A stretch of DNA of 5,284 nt from Halobacteriales archaeon SW_9_67_25. GTDB lineage: Archaea; Halobacteriota; Halobacteria; Halobacteriales; Haloarculaceae. The notes below the pieces were generated by a model that worked only from the letters and a program-made list of their open reading frames with translations, searched no databases and had not been told where the DNA came from. Where the stretch lies: NCBI GenBank assembly GCA_003022745.1, contig PXSU01000014.1:1-5284 (forward strand). Reading direction: 5' to 3'. Positions 1 through 5,284 of this stretch are shown here, in pieces (position 1 is the first letter of the stretch; each line of letters begins with the position of its first letter). A program made the position numbers and the translations under genes.

Positions 1-101
1 GTGATGGACCGGGAGTACGTGGGTGTCAGCGAGTCTGACGGGCTAGTGGACACCGTCGAGCTGCTCCTCCGCGAGGGTGCCGAGGCCGCGGTGGTGTTGT
101 T
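1..101 (+). pseudogene. 5' fragment of a CBS-domain-like protein, cut at the S2 junction
   Basis: Plus-strand frame 1 from the window edge reads [20 protein letters not shown], then continues [13 protein letters not shown] up to nt 99. This resembles the start of haloarchaeal CBS-domain proteins, which open with a '(D)[10 protein letters not shown]' segment, an amphipathic helix and an 'AVVLRG..PVG' strand. Resemblance is lost immediately after VVL (next residues FESHIAMTG), exactly where the minus strand becomes S2 (reverse complement of CDSNNTT). The upstream part of the gene lies outside the window, so the true start is unknown. It is acidic enough for a halophile protein. The family assignment rests on recall of similar N-termini and only about 33 residues are available. 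Confidence 0.5.
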
Positions 102-722
102 CGAGTCACACATCGCGATGACTGGGATGCCGACCGTGATGGCCTCCTTGACGGCCTGGGAGTCACCGATGGGGTCGGTCACGACGACCACGTCGGGTTC
201 GATGTAGCCGTCGTACTTGGGGTTGGTCAGGGTGCCCGGGATGAAGCGGCCGGTCCGGGCGCGCGCGCCGACCGCCTCGGCGAACTTCTCGGCCGGGAAG
301 CGGCCGTACTGGCGCGAGGAGGCCACGAGCATCTGCTCGGGGTCGTAGTTGGCCAGGAAGTCCGCGGCCGTCCGGATTCGCCGGTCGGTCATCGAGACGT
401 CCAGGACGTACAGCCCGTCGGTCCGGACGCGGTGGATGAACCGCTCCATGTCCGTGGTCTTTTGCTGGGTGCCGATGTGGACGCCGGCCCCCAGGTAGTC
501 GTCGACCGGGATGAGGAGGTCCGCCTCCTCGTCGGGCATGACGTCCTCGTCCAGGTCCGGTCCTTCAGTTTCGGCCTCGGCCTCCGCGGCGTCGGCGGGC
601 GGTTCCTCGGTCGTGGCCTCCGCGACGTCCCCGGTTTCGACCACGGCGCCAGCCTCGCCGGCTGGCTCCGGGTCGACGTCCGTGTCCGACGCGTCGAGGC
701 CTTCGTCGTCGTTGCCGCTCAT
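1..722 (-). CDS. rpsB: 30S ribosomal protein S2 (uS2), 3' end lost at a junction near nt 90
   Basis: Small-subunit ribosomal protein S2, which binds 16S rRNA at the head-body junction. The ATG at 722-720 opens a frame with an acidic, Ala/Glu/Asp-rich tail (residues 1 to about 68), then the haloarchaeal S2 core: [15 protein letters not shown] (58-72), [18 protein letters not shown] (78-95), [20 protein letters not shown] (103-122), [13 protein letters not shown] (135-147), [11 protein letters not shown] (158-168), [16 protein letters not shown] (179-194), [14 protein letters not shown] (198-211). Members I recall continue TSNVDLVVPTNN and about 50 residues in all. Here codons after 211 (nt 89 to 3) turn into a Ser/Pro/Arg/Thr-rich stretch unlike S2. 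The frame stays open to the window edge, but genuine S2 sequence ends around nt 90, so the C-terminus is missing or replaced. No Shine-Dalgarno precedes the start. Identity is certain; the 3' boundary is not. Confidence 0.93.
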   Translation of the reverse strand, partial: MSGNDDEGLDASDTDVDPEPAGEAGAVVETGDVAEATTEEPPADAAEAEAETEGPDLDEDVMPDEEADLLIPVDDYLGAGVHIGTQQKTTDMERFIHRVRTDGLYVLDVSMTDRRIRTAADFLANYDPEQMLVASSRQYGRFPAEKFAEAVGARARTGRFIPGTLTNPKYDGYIEPDVVVVTDPIGDSQAVKEAITVGIPVIAMCDSNNTTAASAPSRRSSSTVSTSPSDSLTPTYSRSI

Positions 723-728
723 AGTTGA

Positions 729-783
729 GTAGCGCGGAAACCCACCCGTGAACGGGTGGAAGCACGCGTGTCGGATGCGCTAC
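729..783 (-). promoter_or_regulatory. Nested stem-loop in the putative S2 leader
   Basis: An outer 7-bp inverted repeat, GTAGCGC (729-735) and GCGCTAC (777-783), encloses a perfect 7-bp hairpin, CCACCCG (742-748) and CGGGTGG (753-759) with a 4-nt loop. On the minus strand the structure ends 6 nt before the rpsB ATG and occupies the place where a Shine-Dalgarno would be; none is visible. If the leader is transcribed, it could control S2 translation. Alternatively the inner hairpin is a mobile-element end, since IS200/IS605-type elements in haloarchaea carry comparable terminal hairpins. The pairing is seen directly; its function is inference. Confidence 0.4.
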
Positions 784-810
784 CAGCCACCGCGCTCTGG
801 CCGGTCGACG

Positions 811-830
811 GTTTTGAGTCGGTACGTTTA
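811..830 (-). promoter_or_regulatory. Weak candidate rpsB promoter
   Basis: The minus strand carries the most A/T-rich short segments of the lower spacer here, CTAAACG and CTCAAAACC, about 90-110 nt ahead of the S2 start. Either could be a degenerate TATA box. A start site some 25 nt downstream would give a leader of roughly 65-80 nt that includes the 729-783 stem-loop. Neither segment is a good match to the haloarchaeal TTTAWA-type box, so this is only a position to test. Confidence 0.15.
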
Positions 831-875
831 GTGTGCATGAGTGCGTGTGTCATGATAGTGTGAGTGGTCCAAACT

Positions 876-1208
876 GGCCCGCTCGCACGGGCCGCTGTAA
901 TCCGGCCCCGAACGCGGGAGCCGTCGACGGATGCCGCTCCCATCGGTGACAGGAGGGACGTTCCGAACCTGCCCATCAAGGCAGGATGCATCTGGTGCTG
1001 CACCGGCTTTCGCCGGGTGAGAAATCCCCTGCTCACTCCCGAGGTGACGCGCCCGAGGCTCACCGCGAATGAAAGCGGTGTGAGCCACTCCACCAACTGC
1101 TCCATACTGGAGTAGGGGCAGTCGCCCCTCCATGGGACTGTGGGTGGCGTACAACCCGCCTGCGAGATGTCGAGTCGTGGGCCGAAACCCCACCGGGGGA
1201 ACGCCCAC
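876..1208 (-). ncRNA. Candidate structured RNA or mobile-element remnant
   Basis: Seven or more local stems lie in about 330 nt: GGCCCG/CGGGCC (876-893), GGGAGC/GCTCCC (916-941), CCTGCC/GGCAGG (968-985), a 7-bp stem with one bulge closing a 4-nt loop (1001-1019), a 10-bp stem with a 2-nt bulge (1057-1086), CTCCA/TGGAG (1100-1112), GGGGC/GCCCC (1115-1128) and GTGGGC/GCCCAC with an inner CCCC/GGGG (1177-1208). On the minus strand the loop at 1008-1011 reads GAAA, a GNRA tetraloop, which favours minus-strand transcription. CTGTGGG (1138-1144) can also pair with CCCACAG (1204-1210), an alternative to the 1177-1208 stem. High GC makes 5-6 bp stems common by chance, so the RNA call is tentative. 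It matches no RNA family I recognise. Confidence 0.3.
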
Positions 1209-1228
1209 AGCGTCAGTCGTGGGTAGCA

Positions 1229-2431
1229 TTACGCGTTGTGTTCGATCCTGATGAGTTCGTTCAGCTTCGCCGTGCGCTCGCCGCCGACCGTCCCCGTCTT
1301 GATGTAGGGGGCGTCGGTCCCGACGGCGAGGTGTGCGATGGTCGTATCCTCTGTCTCGCCGCTCCGGTGGGAGATGACCGGGTCGTACCCGGCCGCGATT
1401 GCCATCTCGACCGCGTCGACCGCGTCCGAGAGCGTCCCGATCTGGTTGGGCTTGACGAGGATGCTGTTCCCCGCATTCTCCTCGATGCCACGCTTCAGGC
1501 GCGAGACGTTCGTGACGAACAGGTCGTCGCCACAGAGTAGCGTCTGCTCGCCCACCCGCTCCGTCAGGCGGGCAAAGCCCGCGTAGTCGTCCTCGTCGAG
1601 GGGGTCCTCCACATAGGCCAGCCCGTACTCGTCGACGAGGCCTGCGACGTACTCGATCTGTTCGTCCGTGTCGCGAACGCGGTCGCCGTAGACGTAGCCC
1701 CCCGATTCCTCGTCGTAGAGTTCGGCCCCGGCCATGTCGAGCCCGAAGCGGATATCGAAGCCGACCTCGTCGGAGACGGCCTCGACGGCCTCGGCCATCA
1801 CCTCGAAGGCCTCCGAATCGTCGATAGGTGGCGCCCAGGCGCCCTCGTCGCCCTTGCCGCAGGCGGCGCCGCGCTCGGCCAGGATGTCGGCCGCCGTCTC
1901 GTGGACGGCCGCGTTCGCGAAGACGGCCTCCTGGACGCTGGGTGCGCCGACCGGCGCCGCCAGAAACTCCTGGATGGCCGTCGCCTCGGCAGCGTGTTCG
2001 CCGCCGCCGATGACGTTGCCCAGCGGCACTGGAAACGTGTTCCCGCGGAACGTCCCGCCCAGGTGCTGGAAGAGCGGCAGGCCAGCCACGTCGGCGCCTG
2101 CCTTCGCGGCGGCCATCGAGACCGCGACTGCGCTGTTGGCGCCGATCTGTGAGAAGTCGTCGGTCCCGTCGGCGGCGTGCAGCGCCGCGTCGACCGCTCG
2201 CTGGTCGCCGGCGTACACTTCGCCGACCAGGCGCGGGACTGCCTCCTCGCGTGCCCGGGCGATGGCCTGTTCGACGGGCAGTTCGATGGCCTCGTACTCG
2301 CCAGTGGAGGCCCCGGAGGGCGCCTTCGCCCGGCCGAAACCGCCGCTTTCCGTGTGGACGTCTGCCTCGACGGTGGCGTTACCGCGCGAGTCGAGTACCC
2401 GCCGGAGGGCGACGTCCGTGACCAGCGTCAC
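1229..2431 (-). CDS. eno: Enolase (phosphopyruvate hydratase, EC 4.2.1.11)
   Basis: Converts 2-phosphoglycerate to phosphoenolpyruvate in cytoplasmic glycolysis and gluconeogenesis; Mg2+-dependent. The 400-residue protein has the usual archaeal length and all expected active-site positions (yeast equivalents in brackets): flexible loop SGAST 39-43 [S39], H146 [H159], QE 154-155 [Q167/E168], E197 in GDEGAWAP [E211], the metal ligands D232 [D246], E275 in VEDP [E295] and D302 in GDD [D320], K327 in KPNQIGT [K345], HRS 355-357 in SHRSGETED [H373-S375] and K378 in IKTG [K396]. It starts at GTG (2431-2429), sharing 4 nt (GTGA) with the rpoK stop. A GGGGTGA Shine-Dalgarno at 2444-2438, 6 nt upstream, supports this start. 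Its place behind ribosomal and polymerase genes is typical of haloarchaea. It is followed by a long gene-free spacer. Confidence 0.98.
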   Translation of the reverse strand: MTLVTDVALRRVLDSRGNATVEADVHTESGGFGRAKAPSGASTGEYEAIELPVEQAIARAREEAVPRLVGEVYAGDQRAVDAALHAADGTDDFSQIGANSAVAVSMAAAKAGADVAGLPLFQHLGGTFRGNTFPVPLGNVIGGGEHAAEATAIQEFLAAPVGAPSVQEAVFANAAVHETAADILAERGAACGKGDEGAWAPPIDDSEAFEVMAEAVEAVSDEVGFDIRFGLDMAGAELYDEESGGYVYGDRVRDTDEQIEYVAGLVDEYGLAYVEDPLDEDDYAGFARLTERVGEQTLLCGDDLFVTNVSRLKRGIEENAGNSILVKPNQIGTLSDAVDAVEMAIAAGYDPVISHRSGETEDTTIAHLAVGTDAPYIKTGTVGGERTAKLNELIRIEHNA

Positions 2432-2613
2432 TCGCCGTCACCCCGGCGGACGGTAAAGGGGAGGACGCCGGCGTCGTACTCCTCGGCGGCGATGAGTATG
2501 GGCTGGGTCTGCTCGGTGTCGACGAGCACGGGCGCCCCGTAGGCGACCTGCAGGGCCCGCGCGCCGATGATGCGTGCCTTCTCGTAGCGGTTGTCTGTCC
2601 CGGCCATGCTCAT
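2428..2613 (-). CDS. rpoK: DNA-directed RNA polymerase subunit K (Rpo6)
   Basis: A 61-residue subunit homologous to eukaryotic Rpb6 and bacterial omega; it clamps the large subunit of the polymerase core. The family signature is clear: [20 protein letters not shown] (9-28), PILIA (38-42), [14 protein letters not shown] (44-57). The ATG at 2613-2611 overlaps the rpoN stop as ATGA, which supports it over the second in-frame ATG at 2607-2605 (the protein begins MSMAG). The Shine-Dalgarno is weak, so reinitiation after rpoN is likely. The stop overlaps the eno GTG by 4 nt. This corresponds to the short ORF between S9 and enolase in the Haloarcula cluster. Confidence 0.95.
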   Translation of the reverse strand: MSMAGTDNRYEKARIIGARALQVAYGAPVLVDTEQTQPILIAAEEYDAGVLPFTVRRGDGE

Positions 2614-2810
2614 TGATAGGGCGCCACGATGTCGACCAGGTCCTTGTGCGAGACGAGCATCCGCCGACAGCAGTGCCGTTCGACGCCCAGGTCGTCCAGG
2701 ACGTTCTCGGGGTTTTCGGGGTCGTCGGCCTCCCGGGTCCGGGCCTTGAACTCCTCCCAGTGTTCGCCGACCACGTTGCCACAGGTGAAACACCGGACTG
2801 GGACCATCAT
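2610..2810 (-). CDS. rpoN: DNA-directed RNA polymerase subunit N (Rpo10)
   Basis: A 66-residue subunit homologous to Rpb10, part of the D-L-N-P assembly platform. The zinc-bundle ligands are intact: C7 and C10 in RCFTC, and C47-C48 in RHCCRRM. The rest, [11 protein letters not shown] (11-21) and the C-terminal [15 protein letters not shown], is typical. Two adjacent ATGs (2810-2808 and 2807-2805) are possible starts; the MMVPV form is the usual haloarchaeal one. A GGTGAT Shine-Dalgarno at 2819-2814 overlaps the S9 stop codon, so translation is probably coupled to rps9, and the gene overlaps rpoK by ATGA. It is unrelated to bacterial sigma-54, which shares the symbol. Confidence 0.96.
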   Translation of the reverse strand: MMVPVRCFTCGNVVGEHWEEFKARTREADDPENPENVLDDLGVERHCCRRMLVSHKDLVDIVAPYQ

Positions 2811-2814
2811 GGTA

Positions 2815-3213
2815 TCACCGGTAGGACTTCTGGTAGCGGGCCCGTGCGCCGGGGCCGCCCCACTTCTTGGATTCGGACTGGCGGACGTCGTTGACCAGCA
2901 GCGAGCGGTCGAACTCCATGAAGGCGTCCCGGAGTTCGGCGTCACTCGTGTGCTCGACCAGTCCGCGCGCGATGGCGGTCCGGGCCGCGTCGGCCTGGCC
3001 CATGACGCCGCCACCCTCGATGGTGACGTCGATGTCGACCCCGTCCCGGAGGTCCTCGCCGCCGATGCGGAACGGTTCGAGCATCTTCAGCCGCGCCAAC
3101 TCCGGTTCGACCAGTTCGACCGGCCGGGAGTTCACTCGAACCCGTCCCTGGCCGTCGTGGATGGTCGCCCGTGCGATCGCCGTCTTCTTCTTGCCTGATG
3201 TGTTCGTTACCAT
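2815..3213 (-). CDS. rps9: 30S ribosomal protein S9 (uS9)
   Basis: Small-subunit head protein whose C-terminal tail reaches the P-site tRNA anticodon loop. Its 132 residues show the family pattern: [20 protein letters not shown] (7-26), the [20 protein letters not shown] segment (67-86) that forms the rRNA-binding core, and the basic tail [17 protein letters not shown] (116-132) with the invariant terminal Arg. The ATG at 3213 overlaps the end of rpl13 by 7 nt. There is only a weak GGAG upstream, so coupling to L13 translation is likely. L13 and S9 are adjacent in bacteria and archaea alike. Confidence 0.98.
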   Translation of the reverse strand: MVTNTSGKKKTAIARATIHDGQGRVRVNSRPVELVEPELARLKMLEPFRIGGEDLRDGVDIDVTIEGGGVMGQADAARTAIARGLVEHTSDAELRDAFMEFDRSLLVNDVRQSESKKWGGPGARARYQKSYR

Positions 3214-3644
3214 GTTTTGCTGGCTCCGAGTGAGTCGCTGATCTCGCCCAGCGAGACGAACTTGATCGTCGAGAGCCGGTCCAGCGAGGCGTCCTCGAAG
3301 ATGACCGTCTCGTCGTCGTAGGGGTTGCCCACGTAGACGCGGACGTCCTCGAAGGCCTCCCGACCGCGGGGCCGCTTGTAGGGGAGCATGCCCCGGATCG
3401 ACCGCTTGAGGATGCGGTCTGGCCGCTTGGGGTACATCGGTCCCCGGTCCGAGCCCTGTTCCCGGCGGGCCTGGAACGTCTCGATGACGTCGTCCTCGCG
3501 GCCGGTGACGACCGCTCGTTCGGCGTTGACGACGGCGATCCGCTCGCCGTCCAGCGCCCGTTCGGCGACCTGTGAGGCCACGCGGCCGAGGATGCAGTCG
3601 CGGGCATCGACGACCGTGTCGGCGTCGAACTCGGCGACGCTCAT
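3207..3644 (-). CDS. rpl13: 50S ribosomal protein L13 (uL13)
   Basis: Large-subunit protein that binds 23S rRNA early in assembly. The 145-residue archaeal form carries [20 protein letters not shown] (11-30) and the signature [15 protein letters not shown] (84-98). The ATG at 3644 shares ATGA with the rpl18e stop, and GGGTGAT at 3654-3648 is a close Shine-Dalgarno, 3 nt from the start. The gene ends with TAA inside the first codons of rps9. Acidic residues on the non-rRNA face are as expected for a halophile. Confidence 0.98.
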   Translation of the reverse strand: MSVAEFDADTVVDARDCILGRVASQVAERALDGERIAVVNAERAVVTGREDDVIETFQARREQGSDRGPMYPKRPDRILKRSIRGMLPYKRPRGREAFEDVRVYVGNPYDDETVIFEDASLDRLSTIKFVSLGEISDSLGASKTW

Positions 3645-3991
3645 CGGATCACCCGCACGTTCGCGCCCTCGGGGTTGTCTTCGAGTGCCTGTTCGAGTCG
3701 GACAGTCTCGCCGACCTGGTCGATTTTCGTCTCTGCGGTGCCCGAGAAGTCGACGGCGGCGACGGTTACCTCCTTGCGGAGCTGGCCGCTGCCGAGCACC
3801 TTGCCGGGCACGACGACGGTCTCGTCTTCCCTGGCGTAGCGCTCGATGCGCCCCAGATTCACCTCGGCGTGCGTCCGCCGCGGTTTCTCCAGGCGTTCGG
3901 CCACGTCTCCCCAGACGTCGCCGCCGGCGTTTCGGGCAGCCGACTTCAGGTCGGCGATGAGACTGTTCAGTCTCGGATTCGTCTTGCTCAT
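3641..3991 (-). CDS. rpl18e: 50S ribosomal protein L18e (eL18)
   Basis: Archaeal/eukaryotic large-subunit protein related to bacterial L15. The 116-residue product starts [20 protein letters not shown] and contains the diagnostic loop [12 protein letters not shown] (60-71), ending NVRVIR. The ATG at 3991 follows a strong AGGAGG Shine-Dalgarno (4003-3998), the best in the window, as expected for the first protein gene of the transcript after the tRNA. The stop overlaps rpl13 by ATGA. This is the HL29 gene of the Haloarcula literature. Confidence 0.97.
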   Translation of the reverse strand: MSKTNPRLNSLIADLKSAARNAGGDVWGDVAERLEKPRRTHAEVNLGRIERYAREDETVVVPGKVLGSGQLRKEVTVAAVDFSGTAETKIDQVGETVRLEQALEDNPEGANVRVIR

Positions 3992-3997
3992 GTCGGT

Positions 3998-4003
3998 CCT
4001 CCT
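3998..4003 (-). promoter_or_regulatory. Strong Shine-Dalgarno for rpl18e
   Basis: Minus-strand AGGAGG, 6 nt before the L18e ATG and 6 nt after the tRNA-Leu discriminator base. It lies just behind a short T-run (minus-strand CTTTTC) that directly follows the tRNA 3' end. Complementary to the archaeal 16S 3' end, it fixes the L18e start. Confidence 0.75.
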
Positions 4004-4009
4004 GAAAAG

Positions 4010-4094
4010 TGCAGGGAGCAGGATTTGAACCTGCGGACCCCTACGGGACAGCGCCCTGAACGCTGCGCCGTTGGCCTGACTTGGCTATCCCTGC
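4010..4094 (-). tRNA. tRNA-Leu (anticodon CAG)
   Basis: An 85-nt type II tRNA decoding CUG. The acceptor stem GCAGGGA (4094-4088) pairs with TCCCTGC (4017-4011), with discriminator A at 4010 and no encoded CCA. The anticodon stem CAGCG/CGCTG (4065-4061 and 4053-4049) holds loop TTCAGGG with CAG at 4058-4056. The T arm is GCAGG-TTCAAAT-CCTGC (4034-4018). Between them lies a long variable arm (about 4048-4035) containing CCC and GGG, diagnostic of Leu/Ser; the CAG anticodon and discriminator A give Leu. No intron. It sits 18 nt before rpl18e, so the tRNA is probably processed from the same primary transcript as the ribosomal protein genes. Confidence 0.96.
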
Positions 4095-4118
4095 TCGCGT
4101 CTGTCGGTAGCGTGTGTC

Positions 4119-4137
4119 CCCTCAAACCGCTTTCGGT
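4119..4137 (-). promoter_or_regulatory. Candidate promoter for the tRNA-Leu/rpl18e transcript
   Basis: Minus-strand CGAAAGCGGTTTGAG lies about 27-41 nt before the tRNA 5' end, with a purine-rich BRE-like CGAAAG followed by a TTTGAG TATA-like segment. Spacing fits an archaeal promoter firing close to the mature tRNA 5' end. The match to TTTAWA is imperfect, and transcription could also read through from rpoD. Confidence 0.28.
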
Positions 4138-4144
4138 CCGGCAC

Positions 4145-4161
4145 CCGTCGCTCTCCGACGG
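4145..4161 (-). other. Short hairpin in the rpoD-tRNA spacer
   Basis: A perfect 6-bp stem, CCGTCG (4145-4150) and CGACGG (4156-4161), with a 5-nt loop, lies about 80 nt after the rpoD stop. There is no T-run beside it, so it is not a clear terminator; it could be a processing site or chance. Confidence 0.25.
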
Positions 4162-4241
4162 CGCCGGGACCGCGTGCGGTGTCGGGTTGTCGGTGCTCTC
4201 CGGTTCGGGGGCGACCGACCGTCCGCGGGGACATCCGCCGC

Positions 4242-4985
4242 TCATAGCTGGACTGCCTCTCGCAGTTCGCTCGCACGGCGTTCGATGGTGTCGACGGCCC
4301 GAACCACCAGGTCGTCGACGGTGACCGAACCGTCCGTCTCGACGTCGAACACGAAGGCGTTCGGGACGTCCTCGACGGTCACCTCCTTGCCGGGGTAGCG
4401 GTTCGTGAGGTCGTGGTCGAACGCCTCCGTCGGGACCGGGTCGCCGTCGTCTTCGATGACCCCGCGCAGGATGTCTGGGTCGTCGTCGGCGAACTCTGCC
4501 CGGTCGCCGACCACCTCGACGCGCTGGAGGTGGCGATACCCGACGGCGACTCCTCCCTGGTGTTTGGCGTGTTCCCGGCCCGCATTGAGGACGGCGTCGG
4601 CCTCGATTTCGAGGCGCTGGCCCTCCTTCAGGTCGATGACCGGGACGTTCTTGTCGGCGGGTTCGACCATCGTGTCGCTGGACACGATGTCACCCGAGTA
4701 GGCGGTGTCGGGCCCGTCGACATCCAGCGAGAGCGTCACCGTGTCGCCGACCTCGAAATCGTCGAGCGGCGTCGTCAACGGGACCAGCCCCAGTCTGAGC
4801 CCGATCTGCTCGTCGAACATCACGCTGGAGTTCTCGATGAAGCGGACGGTGTCGATGCTGAAGGTGGGCACGTCCGCGATCATCGCGCGGCGGATGCCGT
4901 TGGCGAAGGCCGGCGAGATGGGTCGGACCACGAAGCGCGCTTCGCGGTCGTCCCTGTCGACGAACTGGACGTCGTACTCCTCCAT
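4242..4985 (-). CDS. rpoD: DNA-directed RNA polymerase subunit D (Rpo3)
   Basis: The archaeal counterpart of Rpb3 and of one bacterial alpha subunit; with subunit L it forms the heterodimer that nucleates polymerase assembly. The 247-residue protein has the alpha-like dimerisation motif [20 protein letters not shown] (28-47), the central insertion domain with [11 protein letters not shown] (63-73) and [18 protein letters not shown] (142-159), and a C-terminal helix returning to the dimer interface ([14 protein letters not shown]). The protein contains no cysteine at all, so the ferredoxin-like Fe-S cluster of some archaeal D subunits cannot form here. The ATG follows the S11 stop after 2 nt without a Shine-Dalgarno, implying coupled translation. 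It is not a bacterial sigma factor despite the symbol. Confidence 0.98.
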   Translation of the reverse strand: MEEYDVQFVDRDDREARFVVRPISPAFANGIRRAMIADVPTFSIDTVRFIENSSVMFDEQIGLRLGLVPLTTPLDDFEVGDTVTLSLDVDGPDTAYSGDIVSSDTMVEPADKNVPVIDLKEGQRLEIEADAVLNAGREHAKHQGGVAVGYRHLQRVEVVGDRAEFADDDPDILRGVIEDDGDPVPTEAFDHDLTNRYPGKEVTVEDVPNAFVFDVETDGSVTVDDLVVRAVDTIERRASELREAVQL

Positions 4986-4987
4986 AA

Positions 4988-5284
4988 TCAGAACCCTGCG
5001 TTCTTCGGGCCCCGTGTCCCGTCGTGCGGGATGGGGGTGACGTCCTCGATGCGACCGATTTCCAGGCCGGCCCGCGCCAGTGCCCGGATTGTCGCCTGGG
5101 CGCCCGGACCGGGGTTCTGCTGCTGGTTGCCCCCGGGCCCACGAACGCGGACGTGGACACCTTCGATACCCTGTGCCTGGACGTTCTCGGCGACTTCCTC
5201 GGCCATCTGCATCGCGGCGTAGGGCGAGGCCTCGTCGCGGTTCTGCTTGACGACCGTGCCGCCGCTGGATTTCGCCAGCGTCTC
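4988..5284 (-). CDS. rps11: 30S ribosomal protein S11 (uS11), N-terminus outside the window
   Basis: Small-subunit platform protein near the E site. The visible 98 residues, read from the right edge, begin [20 protein letters not shown] and continue with [54 protein letters not shown] and the conserved end [17 protein letters not shown]. Archaeal S11 is about 130 residues, so roughly 30 N-terminal residues are missing. The open frame reaches the edge without a start, so internal ATGs at 5212 and 5206 are not the real start. It lies 2 nt before rpoD, the order found across archaea (S13-S4-S11-rpoD). Confidence 0.97.
   Translation of the reverse strand, partial: ETLAKSSGGTVVKQNRDEASPYAAMQMAEEVAENVQAQGIEGVHVRVRGPGGNQQQNPGPGAQATIRALARAGLEIGRIEDVTPIPHDGTRGPKNAGF

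Larger units (their letters stand above)
723..1228. other. 506-bp gene-free spacer between eno and rpsB, hairpin-rich
   Basis: No convincing protein gene is present on either strand. The longest minus-strand frames (719-1105 and 828-1229) encode Arg/Ser/Thr/His-rich proteins with very few Asp or Glu, the opposite of the neighbouring halophilic proteins. What the spacer does hold is a series of short perfect inverted repeats between 876 and 1208, a GT-rich tract at about 831-867, and a nested stem-loop at 729-783 just upstream of the S2 start. No terminator with a T-run directly follows the eno stop codon. Nothing recognisable as a transposase, TnpB, RNase P RNA or SRP RNA was found. Confidence 0.6.

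Noticed and set aside
736..765. CRISPR repeat, because of the palindromic CCACCCG/CGGGTGG unit.
   Set aside because: It occurs once only, with no regularly spaced copies.
719..1105. A 128-codon minus-strand frame whose TGA overlaps the rpsB ATG as ATGA, like the real genes of the cluster.
   Set aside because: The product is Arg/Ser/Thr-rich with only a handful of Asp/Glu, opposite to haloarchaeal proteins. It has no recognisable domain, and its sequence is made of the spacer hairpins. The overlap is probably coincidence.
876..1208. RNase P RNA or SRP (7S) RNA in the spacer.
   Set aside because: Neither the RNase P GAGGAAAGUCC/ACAGAA-type conserved segments nor the SRP helix 8 GGAAGG/GAGCA-type motifs could be found on either strand.
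1204..1223. Intrinsic terminator after eno (CCCAC/GTGGG hairpin).
   Set aside because: The stem is only 5 bp and overlaps the competing 1177-1208 pairing; no T-run follows on the minus strand, which archaeal termination would need.
828..1229. A 133-codon minus-strand frame adjoining the eno stop codon.
   Set aside because: Basic, His/Arg/Pro-rich and low in acidic residues, ending in a HTRTHAH-like low-complexity tail from the GT tract. It has no domain and competes with another equally long frame.
1734..2456. A 240-codon plus-strand frame opposite enolase.
   Set aside because: Ala/Ser/Pro/Arg-rich antisense shadow of a certain gene in GC-rich DNA. The same applies to the long plus-strand frames opposite rpoD (4413-5222), L13/L18e (3388-4324) and S9/rpoN (2629-3198).

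Overview
The window is a conserved haloarchaeal (class Halobacteria) ribosomal protein and RNA polymerase gene cluster, read almost entirely from the minus strand. The proteins are strongly acidic, the DNA is GC-rich, and the gene order (S11, rpoD, tRNA-Leu, L18e, L13, S9, rpoN, rpoK, enolase, S2) is the one known from Haloarcula and relatives. A member of or near the Haloarculaceae is plausible, but this is an impression from remembered protein similarity and not a tested placement.

Transcription runs from high to low coordinates. The S11 gene enters at the right edge without its N-terminus and is followed after 2 nt by rpoD. A spacer of about 150 bp leads to a tRNA-Leu (anticodon CAG), which lies 18 nt ahead of rpl18e. 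From there rpl18e, rpl13, rps9, rpoN, rpoK and eno are packed with 4-7 nt overlaps or a 4-nt gap and are probably one translationally coupled operon. A 506-bp stretch with no credible protein gene separates eno from rpsB (S2), which runs off the left edge.

Functionally the genes supply small-subunit proteins S11, S9 and S2, large-subunit proteins L13 and L18e, RNA polymerase subunits D, N and K (D and N both belong to the assembly platform), one tRNA, and the glycolytic enzyme enolase. The window therefore links translation, transcription and central carbon metabolism in one co-expressed block.

Two things stand out. First, S2 homology stops abruptly near nt 90, about 50 residues before its expected end. 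The last 100 bp read on the opposite strand as the start of a CBS-domain-like protein, so two unrelated genes meet tail to tail at a roughly 10-bp microhomology. This is either a rearrangement breakpoint or, more likely, an amplification or assembly chimera. Second, the eno-rpsB spacer is unusually rich in perfect short hairpins, including one with a GAAA tetraloop on the minus strand and a nested stem-loop just ahead of the S2 start codon. It may hold a structured RNA, a mobile-element remnant or a leader regulating S2. No other undescribed system is visible.
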